From NCBI GenBank assembly GCA_902729315.2, contig LR746273.1, positions 1,971,001 to 2,035,000 of the forward strand: a stretch of 64,000 nt of DNA, written 5' to 3'. The translations under genes and the position numbers were made by a program. Within the stretch, counting starts at the first letter, position 1. Each line of letters starts with the position of its first letter. Of this stretch, positions 44,289 to 55,975 are shown one piece after another. This DNA comes from Spirodela intermedia (lineage: Eukaryota; Streptophyta; Magnoliopsida; Alismatales; Araceae). The notes under the pieces were generated by a model, which was not told where the DNA came from, did not search any database, and saw only the letters and a program-made list of their open reading frames with translations.

Positions 44289-46083
44289 CGGGATGAGTCT
44301 CCTCTCCACGGTGAGTCGAACAGATTGGCAGGCAACGTGACTCCCCTCCATGCACCCCAATTTTTTTCTTACTCTAACATGCCGATGCCCGTTACCTTAC
44401 AAACCCTAGGAAAATTCACGTCCACGATCCCTCCACGTCTCGTCCAACCAGGTCGGCATTTAAAGCTTTTATAAACAACTCCTCAACATATACGTACGGT
44501 GACTTCCTCCCCCCAACTCCCTCTCGATTTCTCTCTCTCTCTCTCTAGATGTGGATAATTAGAGGGCACCCAGTACAGTAAAAGCCCCCTTCTTTCACTG
44601 GAAGGAGCTTCCTCGAGTACCCACGAGCTCCTTCAAGGCCCGAGGACACTGTGATCTCCACTGTGCTCGATATTTTATTGGATTCTCCGGAGATTGAGAG
44701 GGGAACGTGGTGGTTGCGAGGCCAGATAAGCTGCAGGAGTAATTAACTTTACGGGTCTGGGGCGCTGTCACGGCCTTCCTCTCCATCCGCCCCCACCTAC
44801 GTTAATGAAGGTAGAGGAAGAGCGGGGAGCGGGTATGGGCTCTTCGGCCCCATTAAAACAGAAGCTGAAGAGCTGGGAGGGGAGAGAGAGAGGCTATTCG
44901 GAGTAGCTGCTACCACTGTTTTATTGCTTGTTGCCGCTCGCTCCCTCCGTCCACTAGTACGACTGCTGTGCGGGCACGGTGGGAGGTCCGTCGCCGGGAG
45001 GAGGGGGGGTTCGAATAGAACGTAGAAAACACGTGTTCTGTCGGCCGCTGCGGGGGACCATCCGCCGCTTCTCCGGACTAACCCTTCCTCTCTCCCTCAT
45101 TCCCTCTCAGCAGGAGGGTTTACCCTCCTGCTACCACTTCTCTCTCACTCTCTCTCTTTGGCAGGTGACGAAGGGCCAGCTGGTGCGTAGCTGTCACGGA
45201 GACGGATTAACTGCGAGGGCTCTCTCTCTCTCTCTCTCTCTCTCTTTCCTCAACCAGCGGCAGCAGCCGGGGAAAGGAAGGATTGCATGGAGGGCCACAC
45301 CCCCTCTCTGGATCACCAGGCACGTGTCATACATAGGGCCTAGAGAGAGAGAGCAAGAGAGAGTGAGTGAGTGAGTGAGAGAGAGGGAGAGAGAGCGAGA
45401 GAGAGGGGATGGGCCCCCGTGGTCTTGCTCGGCTGCGCGCCAGGATTTGTCGCTAACAGCGTACGCCTGGCGCACGGCAGCGATGAAGGGTGCTGCTGCT
45501 TTGGTGGCGGCGGTGGAGCTCGTACGGCCGGAGGAAGAATTATAAGCGCCGACTTTCAGCTGGGGGTGACGCGACCTTCGCGGCTGCCTTCCACGTGTAC
45601 AAATCTTTTACGTTCCTAATCCGGAAAGGCCACGTGGAAATTCCATTACACGTGGTCTGATTTCATTCATCCACGACTATAATCTGTGCGTCAGAAGATA
45701 CGGGGCCGTACGTGTCCCTCTAACGCGTTGACACTAGAAATTGCCAACTGTAATCAGCCGTCACGTGCGCTGGCTCAATGGTGCCTTTTCCTCCCACTTT
45801 TGTTCGTTTTTTTCTTCATATTGATGGATGATTAGTATACTATAAATTATTGGTGAAAGTCCGACTCCGGCCAAAGCACTTGTCGGGAAATGAAGGCATC
45901 GAATCACGTGAAGGGGGAGATCCCGAGACCCGCCGGCGCCAGGACACACGTGCTCTCCCCCTCCTCCTATCGACCCCACCCCCCCACCCCCCAAGAGTAA
46001 TACATGCATACTAAAAACAATACATATATATATATATCTTTAGAGAGAGAGAGAGAGGGAGAGAGGTGTCCTAACTCGGGGCC
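44289..46083. other. Intergenic region with CT/GA tracts
   Basis: No gene. Contains CT/GA tracts (45221-45245, 45346-45405) and the G-box cluster annotated separately. It may serve the GATA gene, a plus-strand transcript starting near 46050, or both. Confidence 0.5.
45030..45952. promoter_or_regulatory. Cluster of eight perfect G-boxes (CACGTG)
   Basis: CACGTG occurs at 45030, 45321, 45592, 45631, 45649, 45762, 45905 and 45947. Several have ABRE-like flanks (ACACGTG, CCACGTGTAC, GCCACGTGG). A hexamer is expected about once per 4 kb, so eight in 923 bp is striking. G-boxes bind bZIP (ABI5/HY5 type) and bHLH (PIF type) factors. Confidence 0.8.
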
Positions 46084-46149
46084 ATGGACTTCGGAGGCTC
46101 GTTGGAGAGAGAGGACCACTGGAGCCACGCTGACGAGCGAGCGGTGTCG
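46084..46149 (+). other. Possible first exon downstream of the G-box cluster
   Basis: A TATA-like run at 46021-46037, a GA leader at 46042-46065, then GCCATGGAC with 22 codons (MDFGGSLEREDHWSHADERA, VS) ending TCG before GTGAGAT, a usable donor. This has the look of a transcription start and first coding exon, but I could not recognise the protein or find later exons on the plus strand. Confidence 0.3.
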
Positions 46150-49100
46150 GTGAGATATTTTTCCTTCCGGCTGCTTCAGTTTTGATCAGTGGCGGCGAGT
46201 TCGCAGAGCGTAATGTGAACGGAGGAGGAAGCAGCTCCGCCGGAGGAAGACGACGGCGGCGGCGGCGGCGGAGGTGGGTTGGGTGGGAGTGGGCCAGGCA
46301 GCGGTGAGGCGCTCCCGCGGCGCATGTGGCCGGCGTCAGGGGGGAGGAAGCCATAATATGACCTGCCGGCGATGGCCCCGCGGAGCAGTGCAAGTGGGTC
46401 TCCGTGGGGCCCCGCTCAGAGCCTCGTCAGGCCCGGGAGAGCTTCCATGTTCTAGCAGATAGACGGTCCATTGTACGAGTCTTCTCCTCATCTCTCATCA
46501 CATAGATAGAGAGAGGGACAGAGACGACGGTCAAAGAGAAGAGCTAGGAGGGTTGGCAGGGCATTAAGCAGGTTTACGCAGATTATGCTTTATTAATGAA
46601 TTAAGTATTTACATACACCATTTCTCTGTGAAGACTCAGAAAATTTATCTAATTTTGTGAGGACCGGCGGGCCCAGCGAGGCGTGGTCAAGTGGGCCGGG
46701 CCCAGACCAGCTCAGCAGCCCGAAAGAGAGCCCAGGGCCCTGTCCTGTGCCGGATTTGAGCGAACATCTTACCTGCAAGTGCAGGCGCTCCCAGTGTCCC
46801 TCCCCTGACAGCTGCCACGCCATCGCCTGCAAGGCGGCGCCAGGGGAAAGGTCCATCTTCATCCATTCACGAGCAGGCCCTGTGGGCACTCAAATATCTG
46901 AGCAAAATCAGTTGAGGTTGATCTAAACCGGGATGTTCAATGCCCATGAGACATTATTACATCAAAACGGCGCAGATTTCGCCCTCAGCAGCAAAATCAA
47001 TCGGTTGATTTGGGCATCGATGGCAGGGGAAAGATGAGATGTGGGTGATGAATCCAGGTGAAGCCACCTATGGAGAAAGTCAACAGCGAAGGAGACGCGT
47101 CCAGCAGCAAAAGGGTGTCACGTGCCGTCGGTTCCATCTAGAAAAAAAATAGAACACCGTTACAATCCCATTCCTGTCCAAATAGGTGGTAAAAATAAAC
47201 AAGTCAAAAGAAGCGCAAATATGGAAACTCGGTTCCTATGAACCAATCTTTAATTGGGTCACTTTTTTAAGTCAACCCATGGATAATATAATAAGCTTGC
47301 ACAGAAGCCAATGGACTCTGACCATTAGGAAATCTCCAAATCTACAAGAAATCAGCAGCTCCCAGACCATACCTGAGCTTTCATTCGACTACATGAATAG
47401 CCAGACTATGTATTTGGGTGGCTTGAAGCATAGTTGAAGGATTATAATGACGAATAAAGTTTTTCTAACCAAATTTCTGGTTCAATGGTGCGGAGACGAT
47501 GATATGTGGATGGAGTAAACAGCTTGCTTGGAGACCAAATTTTTCACAAAAGAATGGAATAACGTTGACAATAAAAGAAGGAAGGGAATTAACTTTGGGA
47601 AAATGAAGATGCAAGAATATATAGGGATAAAAAATAAGTAAAATTAAGATCAGACGGTTGATAGTGAGAAGAAAATCAGAGAAGTCAAACAGCAAAGCTG
47701 AACGTAAGTCAACTATCAACTAAGGATCTAAACGCACGCCTGGAACATCAGGAGATTTTCAGCATCGAATTTCTCAAATTTGGTTTATAAATAATTCGAA
47801 ATAATGGATTACTTTTTCACAAACCAAGTCTATTGTTAGAAGGGAAAAAAAGGATGATAACTTATTAGAAAAATAAATAAGCGTGAAATCTAAGCACTTG
47901 ACACCATACAGAGAAGAGAGAATATGCAAGTAGCTTAGAAAGAAGGCACCTTACATGTCCTCAACTTTGTGACTGGCTTTCAAGCATACAGTACAACTCA
48001 TTTTCAAGAAACTTCATAATAACGGTATCAATGATGTATTATTCAATAAACGGCACGATTTAACAACCCTTGATAGCCACTCGGAAAAGACAATAAACTA
48101 GCTTATACGATATTGATAGAGTATTCATACTTGTGAAGCTAAGGGCATGACTGGTAGATACGTAAGTCCACAGTCTAGTCATTCCAAGCATTGAAAAATC
48201 ATGTGCCTGCAGCAACCAAATACCTTATGTTTATGGCGATAAAGAAGAAAGCTCATTATATGTAACTGAGGCCCCTTAACCTTGTAGAAAATTATTTTCC
48301 AAGAATCAAAATAAAAGTTAACAAAGTAACCAATATCTACACTAATACTACATGTGGGAAAAAATTGGCTAGCACAAGGAAAAGAAAAAGGAAATCTTTG
48401 GCCAATCATGTTACCAACTGTCCTTGGAGGTCTGAAGTAGGCTAAGGTTTATCTAAAACTTGTAAACATCCAAAATTAGGGCAACCGACCGATAGCAACT
48501 CATGTTTCAGTCAACAAACTATGAGAAAACCTAACTTGTGTGAATCATGTATCAAGGCCAGATCGCAATCAAAGTAATGTCAGATTACAAATAATTGTTC
48601 AACTTAATGACAAAGATATAATCCACGCATAATTTCACAGGAAGGAAGTCATGCACCTACTGCATTCTAACCTGCATTAATGGACAGATATCTCTATTAA
48701 GTGAAAGGAAGTCATGCACCTACTGCACGCATCCATAAAGCATTCTAAGAATCGAACCTACTGCATTAATTCATGATCTCTAAATATGATTGGATTTCAA
48801 ACTATCATTGCAAGCAAAAGAAATAGATTGAAGATGAAATATGAAACCGCCAGTATTCATGATTATTGTTAAAAAAAAAAAATTAAAATCATCGTCCAAT
48901 TGTTTGCACAGTCTACTCATTTAATTCTTCTAAAACCATCGTCCATTCAACAAGGGTCCTAAGCATAGGAAGCGGAGAGGTTAGATTGCTGAGACGTGCA
49001 AATGGACAGATATCCTTTTACATGTTTAGAAAGCAGTATCAGAACATCTCCCCCCACTATGAATTGGTTGACTTTGCTGAACCAACGAGGCAGAGTCAGT

Positions 49101-50218
49101 AGATCCACATTGGACATTTTCTGCGACACCATGGACTTTCAATAAACAGTGATTCGTGGAAGCAAAATTTCATTTAGTAGTGTTTCTAGGCAAAACACTG
49201 AAAACTGTCTCGGACGATCAATTTAATTAGAAGGCATATCCACATTGTCCAGAAATGGGCCAACATCAGCGGGTCAAGGGAAGTTCTAATTTGCGTGAAT
49301 CAGAACTGTTTTAAGACAATCATAGTCTAATCATGCCTCTCTAATCGTCTTTCCCATTAACGATGCTGCAGCATGCCAAACAAGCGGATCCTAAGCATAG
49401 GATTAGAAGACATACAGATTGGATCTGAACCTCATTTCACTTAATATTGACTACACGGGCCACCTTTACTTTTAATGAACCTCAGCCATTAGGACATAAG
49501 AAAAGACTGTCCCTACACCGAGTTATGGGGTTAGATAATCGAGAAACTCCCTAATTCCAAAAAAATAAAATTATTTTTGCCAGAAAATGGTCAAAATAAA
49601 GGTATCCAACGGTATAAAAAGTCAGCACCTGAAAAAAGAAGTCATGGAAAAAATATGCGGATAACAGCATCACCACTTGAAGCGTTTAACAAGAAACATA
49701 ACGTCTTCACTTGAGATGTTCCATGTTCACTAAATTGGCTTCTTTCTACCCTTCATCAGATGATTTAATGAAACCACCCGAAGGAGTTTCGATTATCGTT
49801 AAAAGATAGGTTTGGTAGATAGTTGTCATGGCGCATTCATTTAATTCATCCACAACTGCTGCAACTGGACAAGGGGCGTCTGTATATGAAATGACAGTTC
49901 ACATTACCGAAATTTATCAATGAACAGACATCCTTTTACGAGTAAGAAGTATAAGGGGAATGCTATGTGAATATGACAACAAAATAGTCTACAGAGTAAC
50001 TCACTCAAGCCTCCTGCTATAATCAAAACGAAAATAGGAAATCAAATGGGGAAGACTGAGCTAATGATCCGCAATTGTTGCAGAAAAGGAACAAAATACT
50101 CAAAATAAGGTGCATACGATCTCGAATTAAGAATGCGACGCGAATCCCCCAATTAAGAACTTTGGAAACGGTATCCGAAGATGATACACAGCGCTGAGCG
50201 AGGAGAAGAACAACAAAA
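46150..50218. other. Mostly featureless AT-rich interval
   Basis: AT-rich from about 46.9 kb on. The 22-bp phrase containing GGAAGTCATGCACCTACTGC occurs at about 48643 and 48707, and CCTAAGCATAGGA at about 48958 and 49389, so parts of 48.6-50.0 kb are duplicated and diverged. It could contain 3' untranslated introns of the NFD6-type gene, whose relatives often have them. One candidate exon is annotated at 46773-46879. Confidence 0.45.
46773..46879 (-). other. Possible internal exon, protein unknown
   Basis: On the minus strand CCCACAG precedes a 107-nt open block (PAREWMKMDLSPGAALQAMA, then WQLSGEGHWERLHLQ) that ends CAG before GTAAGATG, a consensus donor. Border quality and residue make-up are those of a real exon. 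I do not recognise the protein and cannot join it to the upstream NFD6-type gene with confidence. Confidence 0.3.
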
Positions 50219-50645
50219 CTAGAGTCCGGGCCAGGTGCGTCGTAGCGTACCTTGTGAAAGCGATCTGTAGAACCTGCACGTCGAACTAAGGCTCGAATTC
50301 AGCCTCATCAAAGCCATCGCACTGTGCACCGGGAGCAGGAATCCTGAGCAGCAACCCAGCTCCGAAGGACACCTACTGGGAAAACCCAAAAGAAGTCACG
50401 GAAAGGCCACCAAATCCCGGAAATAATTCTTAAGGCCGCTCGACAAACCTGGGAGATGAGGAAAACCGGGTAGGGGCGATGGAAGGCTGGACCCTTGCCC
50501 TTGAGGAGTAGAACTGCGTCGCCTCAGCGGTGGATCCCCCCGGGGCGGACGCCCGCCGCGACCCCGATAAAACGCATTGCTTCACGTACGAGCGGAGGCA
50601 CGAACGAGAAGCGCCGCTCACGGATCTGATACAGCTGGAGGCCAT
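50219..50645 (-). CDS. NFD6-type small mitochondrial protein (2 exons)
   Basis: Exons at 50645-50449 and 50372-50219 join across a 76-bp intron (AG-GTTTGT donor, CAGTAG acceptor) to 116 residues. The N-terminus (MASSCIRSVSGASRSCLRSY) is rich in Ser/Arg and lacks acids, as in mitochondrial presequences. The second part, CPSELGCCSGFLLPVHSAMA, then RLNSSLSSTCRFYRSLSQG, matches the signature LPxELGC-SLLPLHSAxAxARL-SLS-R-LSQ of the plant NUCLEAR FUSION DEFECTIVE 6 family. NFD6 in Arabidopsis is mitochondrial and needed for polar nuclear fusion; the biochemical role is unknown. The ending GTLRRTWPGL-stop runs through a potential donor (CAAG-GTACGC); family members are known to splice alternatively here, so another C-terminus may exist. 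Gypsy-type LTR debris starts within about 400 bp of the ATG. Confidence 0.85.
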
Positions 50646-50749
50646 GGACGACGGGGTGGCGGGCGAGGTGCGAGTGCTCAGCTCCTCCGGAGAAATTTTA
50701 GGTTTCAGGGGCGGTCTGTCCCTCTCTGTCCCACCCGCTCTTTTTTAAA

Positions 50750-51990
50750 TGGGCCCAAGAATGATGACCCAAGAGGATAACTTGAGAGAAGTCGGAGGCG
50801 TACCGACTAGGCATGGGGCTCCTCTTGTGAGGCAACCTCTTTCCCTATAGACTGAGGGGGGATTTCAGCTTCAGAGAGCAAGAAAGCCTCCTCATCCTCT
50901 GTGTATTCTTGGGTGGAGAAGAAGGCACGCCCCTGTGGTGCAGAAGAAGACTTCTGTGGGGTGGAGAAGGCTATTGGGTGCTGTTGAAGGTGACAAAGGC
51001 CGGTTCCGGGTGAAGTAACTGAGGTGAGCTCTACCTCAGCCCCATGACAATTTGCTATCAGAGCTCTGGGGATTCATGGGTAGGGGAACATCCCCTTAGA
51101 GGAGGTTATGGAAGCCCGCTTCCAAGTTGTAGAAGGCGGCTGGGAGATGTGCAGGCGACTGCAAGCTTGACAGTTGCCAGCACCGCCAATTAGTGGGCAA
51201 ATGATGTAGATGTCAAGGAGATGGGCGAGGTACTGGAGGGCTTCACTAGACGTTGCATTGCTGACGTGCACATTGATGGGCATCGCGCAAGGGAGTTGGG
51301 TGACGTAACAAAGGGTCTCAGAGCCAAGGCATTGAAAAGAGAGTCCAATGGCTATAAAACTGAGAATTTTATGTGGGATCTCGACCACTGTTTTCAGGCA
51401 GTGCATACTTCAGAATGAGAGAAGATAATGCTCATGAGAGAAGCTCATGTACCTTTGTTGGAATGTGAAGTTGTGGAGGCAATACATAAATGAAAGATTG
51501 GATTCGACTCCTCATAGACACTTGAGATGGGTTTGTGAAGGAACTAAAGGATCAATTCCTTCAACAAACAGCATGTGGATGTCATGAGAGGAACTCGGTT
51601 GCTTGTGGTACACCATGAGAGGGTATGTGAAGTAGTTTGGTTCACTGCTTTTAGATGTCAAGAACACGTCAGATTAGCACAAATTGTTCAATTTTATGGC
51701 ATACATGTAGAATAGGGTGCAAGCAGAGTTACAACAATGGGGGACACAAGATATATAGTTGGCCATGGCCATGACAAATGCCTTGGCGGACTACAAAGTT
51801 ATTGAATTTGATGGAGGTGCCAACCAGTAGGAGAATAATGCCAATCATAAAGGTGATTGAGACTCGCATGGGAGTTATTGAAGGTAGAAGCGGGACAAGG
51901 GCCAAGTTATTGAAGCTAAACCAGACGTCGTGCTCAACAAGTCAACCCTCCGAGGTGAGATCGGTTTGTCTTCGGAACCCCATTATATGA
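50750..51990 (+). mobile_element. Ty3/gypsy-type fragment: LTR-like region, primer site and gag
   Basis: TTTGCTATCAGAGC at 51051-51064 matches the initiator tRNA-Met primer-binding site, placing an LTR end (CATGACA) at about 51049. Its left border is unknown and could lie at or after 50750. After an ATG at 51108 (MEARFQVVEGGWEM) broken frames follow plant gypsy gag: LLLDVKNTSD-HKLFNFM and VQAELQQWGTQDI-LAMAMT, then NALADYKVIEFDGG. Stops are frequent. No pol domain is seen before an abrupt end near 52.0 kb, where a second, opposite fragment begins. Confidence 0.7.
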
Positions 51991-52149
51991 AGAACTATCC
52001 CTCTTGTGCAGATAGGGGCTGATTGGCGGCAATAACAGCACCCAAAGCGTTAGAGGATGACAACTCAACAATAAGTCTATAGGTTCTACCATCATAGTCC
52101 ATCCTACGCCTAATCCTTTAAGCCTGTCCTAAAATTGAATAATTTTGTC

Positions 52150-52720
52150 ATCATTGAACATATTTTTCAAAATCAAAAGTAGTGAAGTAAATTATTTCAC
52201 ATATTTTCTTATGATGTGTGTGTGATGTAGTCCAACAAATGCCTCTTGTGCCATCTGCGCACAGTTCGTGAAGAAGAATTGATCTATCAACTCTTTAACG
52301 AACCCATCCCACGTGCTGATGAGGGGTCAGGTCCCATTCTCTATAGATATCCGCCACCACAGCTTTATGTCACAAGAAAGGTACATGCTCACGAGCATTA
52401 CCTTATCTGATTTCAAGGTCTGCACCACCAGAAAACAATAGAAAAAATTCAATTTCCTAGCATTGCACTATGTGACCTTCGGATGTGCCACATTTGCTCG
52501 CTTCAGCAATGTGACATCTACAAGGAGGGCCTCCAACACCTCGTGTAACCCCTTGACATCTGCTTCTCATCCACTACGAACTGCCAGTACGAGCGACTAA
52601 CTGGTTTGAAGCCACTTGCACATCTTTCAACCGGCGCTCTACGACCTGGACATGGGCTTCCATGGCCTACATGGCGGTAGACATCAATGTGATCCACTCG
52701 TCTCCGCCTGTGTCAATGTC
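52150..52720 (-). pseudogene. Second gypsy-type gag fragment, opposite orientation
   Basis: The minus strand from ATG 52663 reads MEAHVQVVERRLKDVQ, and further on VSMYLSCDIKLWWRISIENG, then STWDGFVKELIDQFFFTNCA. The last two are the conserved gag block YLxGDAKLWWR and W-x-x-KKELKEQFLPxN. It starts with the same MEAxxQVVE phrase as the plus-strand fragment at 51108, so the two are related copies facing each other. Internal stops make it non-functional. Confidence 0.7.
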
Positions 52721-53820
52721 CTATTGGATTCGCGGGACGTTACCCCGAAACCCATTCGTAGGGGTCCTCCCCTTTATGCCCCACACGTTTGCCGCGCCCT
52801 GCGCGCCTCCCGTGCATGCTGTGCCACCATGTGTTTCCTCGCGCCCTGTCGTCGTGCGCCTCGTCGCGCCGTGCCTTCTGCTTCGTATCGCGCCACGGGA
52901 CCACATAGATGACTGCCCCTCCTCATGCTGGCAATACAAATCTGCGCCCTGAACCTGGATCCGGTGAGTTGGGAGCGTAACAACAGCTGTTAGGCGCAAG
53001 GCAGCCACTTTCCCGCCGCCAGCCCCTTTAGTTTTTCTTTCAGCTTAGGGTCTGGACCGCTGAGCCATGCACAGGTCTCTCTCTTTCTCGCTTATTGGTT
53101 CCTATCTATCACTTGTTTGTCCTTCCCACCGGCAGACATTTCGAGAACGAGTTTACTCACGAGGGAGGGCGACGCAAGTTGTGAAGGTTGTCAGTAGGAG
53201 CTGGAGAGGAATCCATAAGATCGAAAGGCCTACTTGACGGCCGTAAGGGGCTCCAAAAAGTCCTCTTCGCTATTCTGGTGAGCCCTCATTTTTATCATCC
53301 ATCTTCGTCAACCTTATCAGCTGACTTTAGAAAGGATAATCGAGCAAGTCTACCATTCAATCTTTTACCCTTCGTTGATGAAAATAGATACTTTTTCTGG
53401 ATGAACAGATAAAAAAATCAGAAAAAAGGAAAAAAATGTAGAGAGCGGGGGATGAATAGATATTTTACAACATTTTAGGCACGATACAGTCACGAGTCAA
53501 TTGTTGAGCACAATCTTAACTATCATATTAGAAAACCTGTCAAGGCTGCTTATTTGAATTGCTGACGCATCAGACCAGGAGGTCGACTAACACTGATGAT
53601 GGCATTAGACGGGCTTCCTCCCCTCCATCAACTTTCAGTTGACGACCATGGTTTTACTTCGAGGGGAAGGCCTGAAAGTCACATGCAGATGAAGTTGAGG
53701 ATAAATTAAGATTCCTTTCTCGTATCCTAGGGATGAGATGAACGAGAAGTAAGTTTTCTAAGGAAAACCTCCCCTTTCCGCTCATCGACTACATAGTGTT
53801 CCATCAGATGAGGATGATGA

Positions 53821-53823
<3 letters not shown>

Positions 53824-53859
<36 letters not shown>
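53824..53859. repeat. (AT)n microsatellite
   Basis: AT run followed 45 bp later by three near-identical 12-bp units of the form GATCATCATCAA (53900-53935). Confidence 0.9.
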
Positions 53860-55336
53860 TAGAAAAATTAGTGGTCCATAATAGCAACCAATTGTTGGTG
53901 ATCATCATCAAGATCATCATCAAGATCATCATCATTTTTATGGATATGCATATTCAAGAAAATACCTGTTTTCCTCTGCATATATTTGTATTATGAGTGT
54001 GGGGAAGTAAATTTAAGTCTGATTGAGAATGGGAGGCCATGTGGGCGTAACTAATTTAGATTTTTCTGACTTTGGTGAATAAAGTTTGGAAAGTATAATT
54101 TCCTATAGTCAGCCATATATTTGTACGAGTCATGATGTCGTGTAAAAAAAAACATATTCAGACAAAAAGTGAAATATCTTGACGACGTGACGTGATTAGA
54201 TTTGATCCAGTGCATGGCAAATGGCCTCACCTTGAAAGCCCTCCTGCGGCGAACCCAGGGGGACGGTATCTGAAGTCAAATACCAGTCAACGCGATACTT
54301 GAGCTCAGCGCTGTCTACCCTGCCACGTTGCGGTTCCCACGGCCATGAATGGGGTCAGACTTGACGGCACAGAGCAGAAAAACCCTGGCCGCCAGGCCCC
54401 CTCCCCCTCCCCCGGGCCGCCGGCGGCCGGAGGATCCAACTCCATAAAGAACGCCGACAGCGCACCGCCGACAGCAGGGTCTCGTGGTGGGATGAAGGGA
54501 GGAAGATAGAAGAGGGAGAAAACGACTGCATCCCACCTCCAATGTAGAGGACAGCATCGTTATCCTCGGCGGATATGCTGCACCGCAAAGAGACATCCCA
54601 GATGGTGGGTACCGAACGTAGAACCGCTCCTGACCAACTCGGAAGATCCGGAATCGGCGTCTCATGTATTCCCTTAAAAACTATCCCTCGACTCGGTGGC
54701 TTCAACACAAGGAAAATGAGGTGGGGCGGGAGAAGGGGAAGGGGGGCTGCATAGTGGGTCCTTCTTCGGGAAGATTGGGGCTGCTTTCCCCGACGGCGGC
54801 ATGGACATGGGTGACTGGAAGACGCCACTGAGCTCATGTGGGCAAGACGACGAGACGTTGCTATTTACGCCTACGTGGCGCTGCGCTGGTTAACCGCGAG
54901 GGGGGAGGAGGAGGGAGGTTAGGAAACTAGAGGGCTGTGGAGGACTCAGGGGGGAAGGGGAAGGAGGGGGCTTGTGGACTGGTAAAACGGGCCTGGATTT
55001 GGTGGTGTCAAGTTTGAGAACGGGTCCACCGGCCCGCGAAAGCGACAAGGATTGGCCTAGTAACGACAGAGGAGTTTGAGTAACCGGCGGAAGTAAACCC
55101 ATCTCTGTGTTCTTGATCGGACGGCCGACAGTGCGCTATAGAAGTCCCGTCGGGCATCGGGACGCGGACGTCGTTTGGGGTTTTCTCTCCATTTCATTTC
55201 TGGAGTGGAGACGACATGATGGGTTGGGGCTCACTCATGCAAGTATAGAGCGTGTGGTGTCCGTCCCCTCCCCTCTTGTTCTTCCTGGCTGCCGTTTCGC
55301 TCTCTTTTTCTGTCTAGCTCTCTCTCTCTCTCTCAT

Positions 55337-55358
55337 ACACACACACACACACACACCC
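55337..55358. repeat. (CA)n in a CT-rich leader
   Basis: ACACAC run embedded in CT-rich DNA, 70-95 bp before the start codon at 55430; probably 5' untranslated. Confidence 0.85.
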
Positions 55359-55429
55359 TCTCTCTCACTCTCCCAACCCCTCTCTCTCTCTCTGAAGAGA
55401 TCGTCTATCAGATCTTCCCCCACGGCGCA

Positions 55430-55975
55430 ATGGTCGACCTCAACACGGTCTGCTGCATGTGTGGCGACGTTGGCTTCCCCGACAAACTCTTCCGATGTGC
55501 CCGATGCTTCTCTCGGTTCCAGCACTCGTACTTCCTCTCTCCCTTCCCCCACCGCCCCTCCTCTCTCTCTCTCTCTCTCTCTCTCTGTCTATCTCTCAAT
55601 CCATGGTCCTTACAACGCTTCTACTCGTTCTCTGGTTATTCATGCCGCTCCTCGCACTGAATCTTCAGGTATTGTAGCAACTACTACGAGGACACCTCGG
55701 AGGCGGTCGGGTTCTGCGACTGGTGCCGCAGTGATGAACGCAAGTCCTCAAGGAAGCAGAAAGGAGCCCAAACCAAGAAGTCCTCGGTAGGGAAGGATCA
55801 GGCTGCGCTGACGGGCTACCAGGCAGACCACCCAGGCGACGAGAAGGCCAAGCAGGATGGAGGAAGCTACCGGGAGGATGGCGGCAGTGCCCGTGGCAAG
55901 AGCACCAGCGGGGCGGGGCCGTCAACTCGGCCGTCGGGACGCCGGTATAAGCTACTGAAGGATGTGTTGTGCTGA
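55430..55975 (+). CDS. Small Cys-rich 'MVDL' PHD/RING-like zinc-finger protein
   Basis: Exon 1 (55430-55527) and exon 2 (55669-55975) join across a 141-bp GT/AG intron to 134 residues. The N-terminal 55 residues form a treble-clef-like metal site: VCCMCGDVGFPDKLFRCARC, then RFQHSYCSNYY and GFCDWC. This matches the conserved plant family beginning MVDLQTVCCMCGDVGFPDKL, usually annotated as PHD or RING/FYVE/PHD-type. The middle is Lys/Ser/Gly-rich and disordered. The end RRYKLLKDVLC is also conserved in the family. Function is not established as far as I know; a chromatin- or ubiquitin-related role is only suggested by the fold. The intron has a (CT)n run. Canonical paralogs have the same splice point inside HSYC. 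Confidence 0.88.

Larger units (their letters stand above)
52721..55429. other. Intergenic interval with microsatellites
   Basis: 52.7-53.0 kb is probably the rest of the minus-strand retroelement. 53.0-54.2 kb is AT-rich with (AT)n and ATC-rich runs. 54.3-54.9 kb is GC-rich and has a 160-codon minus frame (54355-54837) that I do not recognise and regard as chance. 55.2-55.43 kb is the CT- and CA-rich leader of the next gene. Confidence 0.45.

Noticed and set aside
48643-48730. Short direct repeats considered as a CRISPR-like or regulatory array
   Set aside because: Only two copies of a 22-bp phrase with unequal context; a plant genome and no array structure.
54315-54837. 160-codon minus frame with ATG
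   Set aside because: Low-complexity Ser/Pro/Arg composition, no family resemblance, no splice partners; treated as chance in a GC-rich patch.
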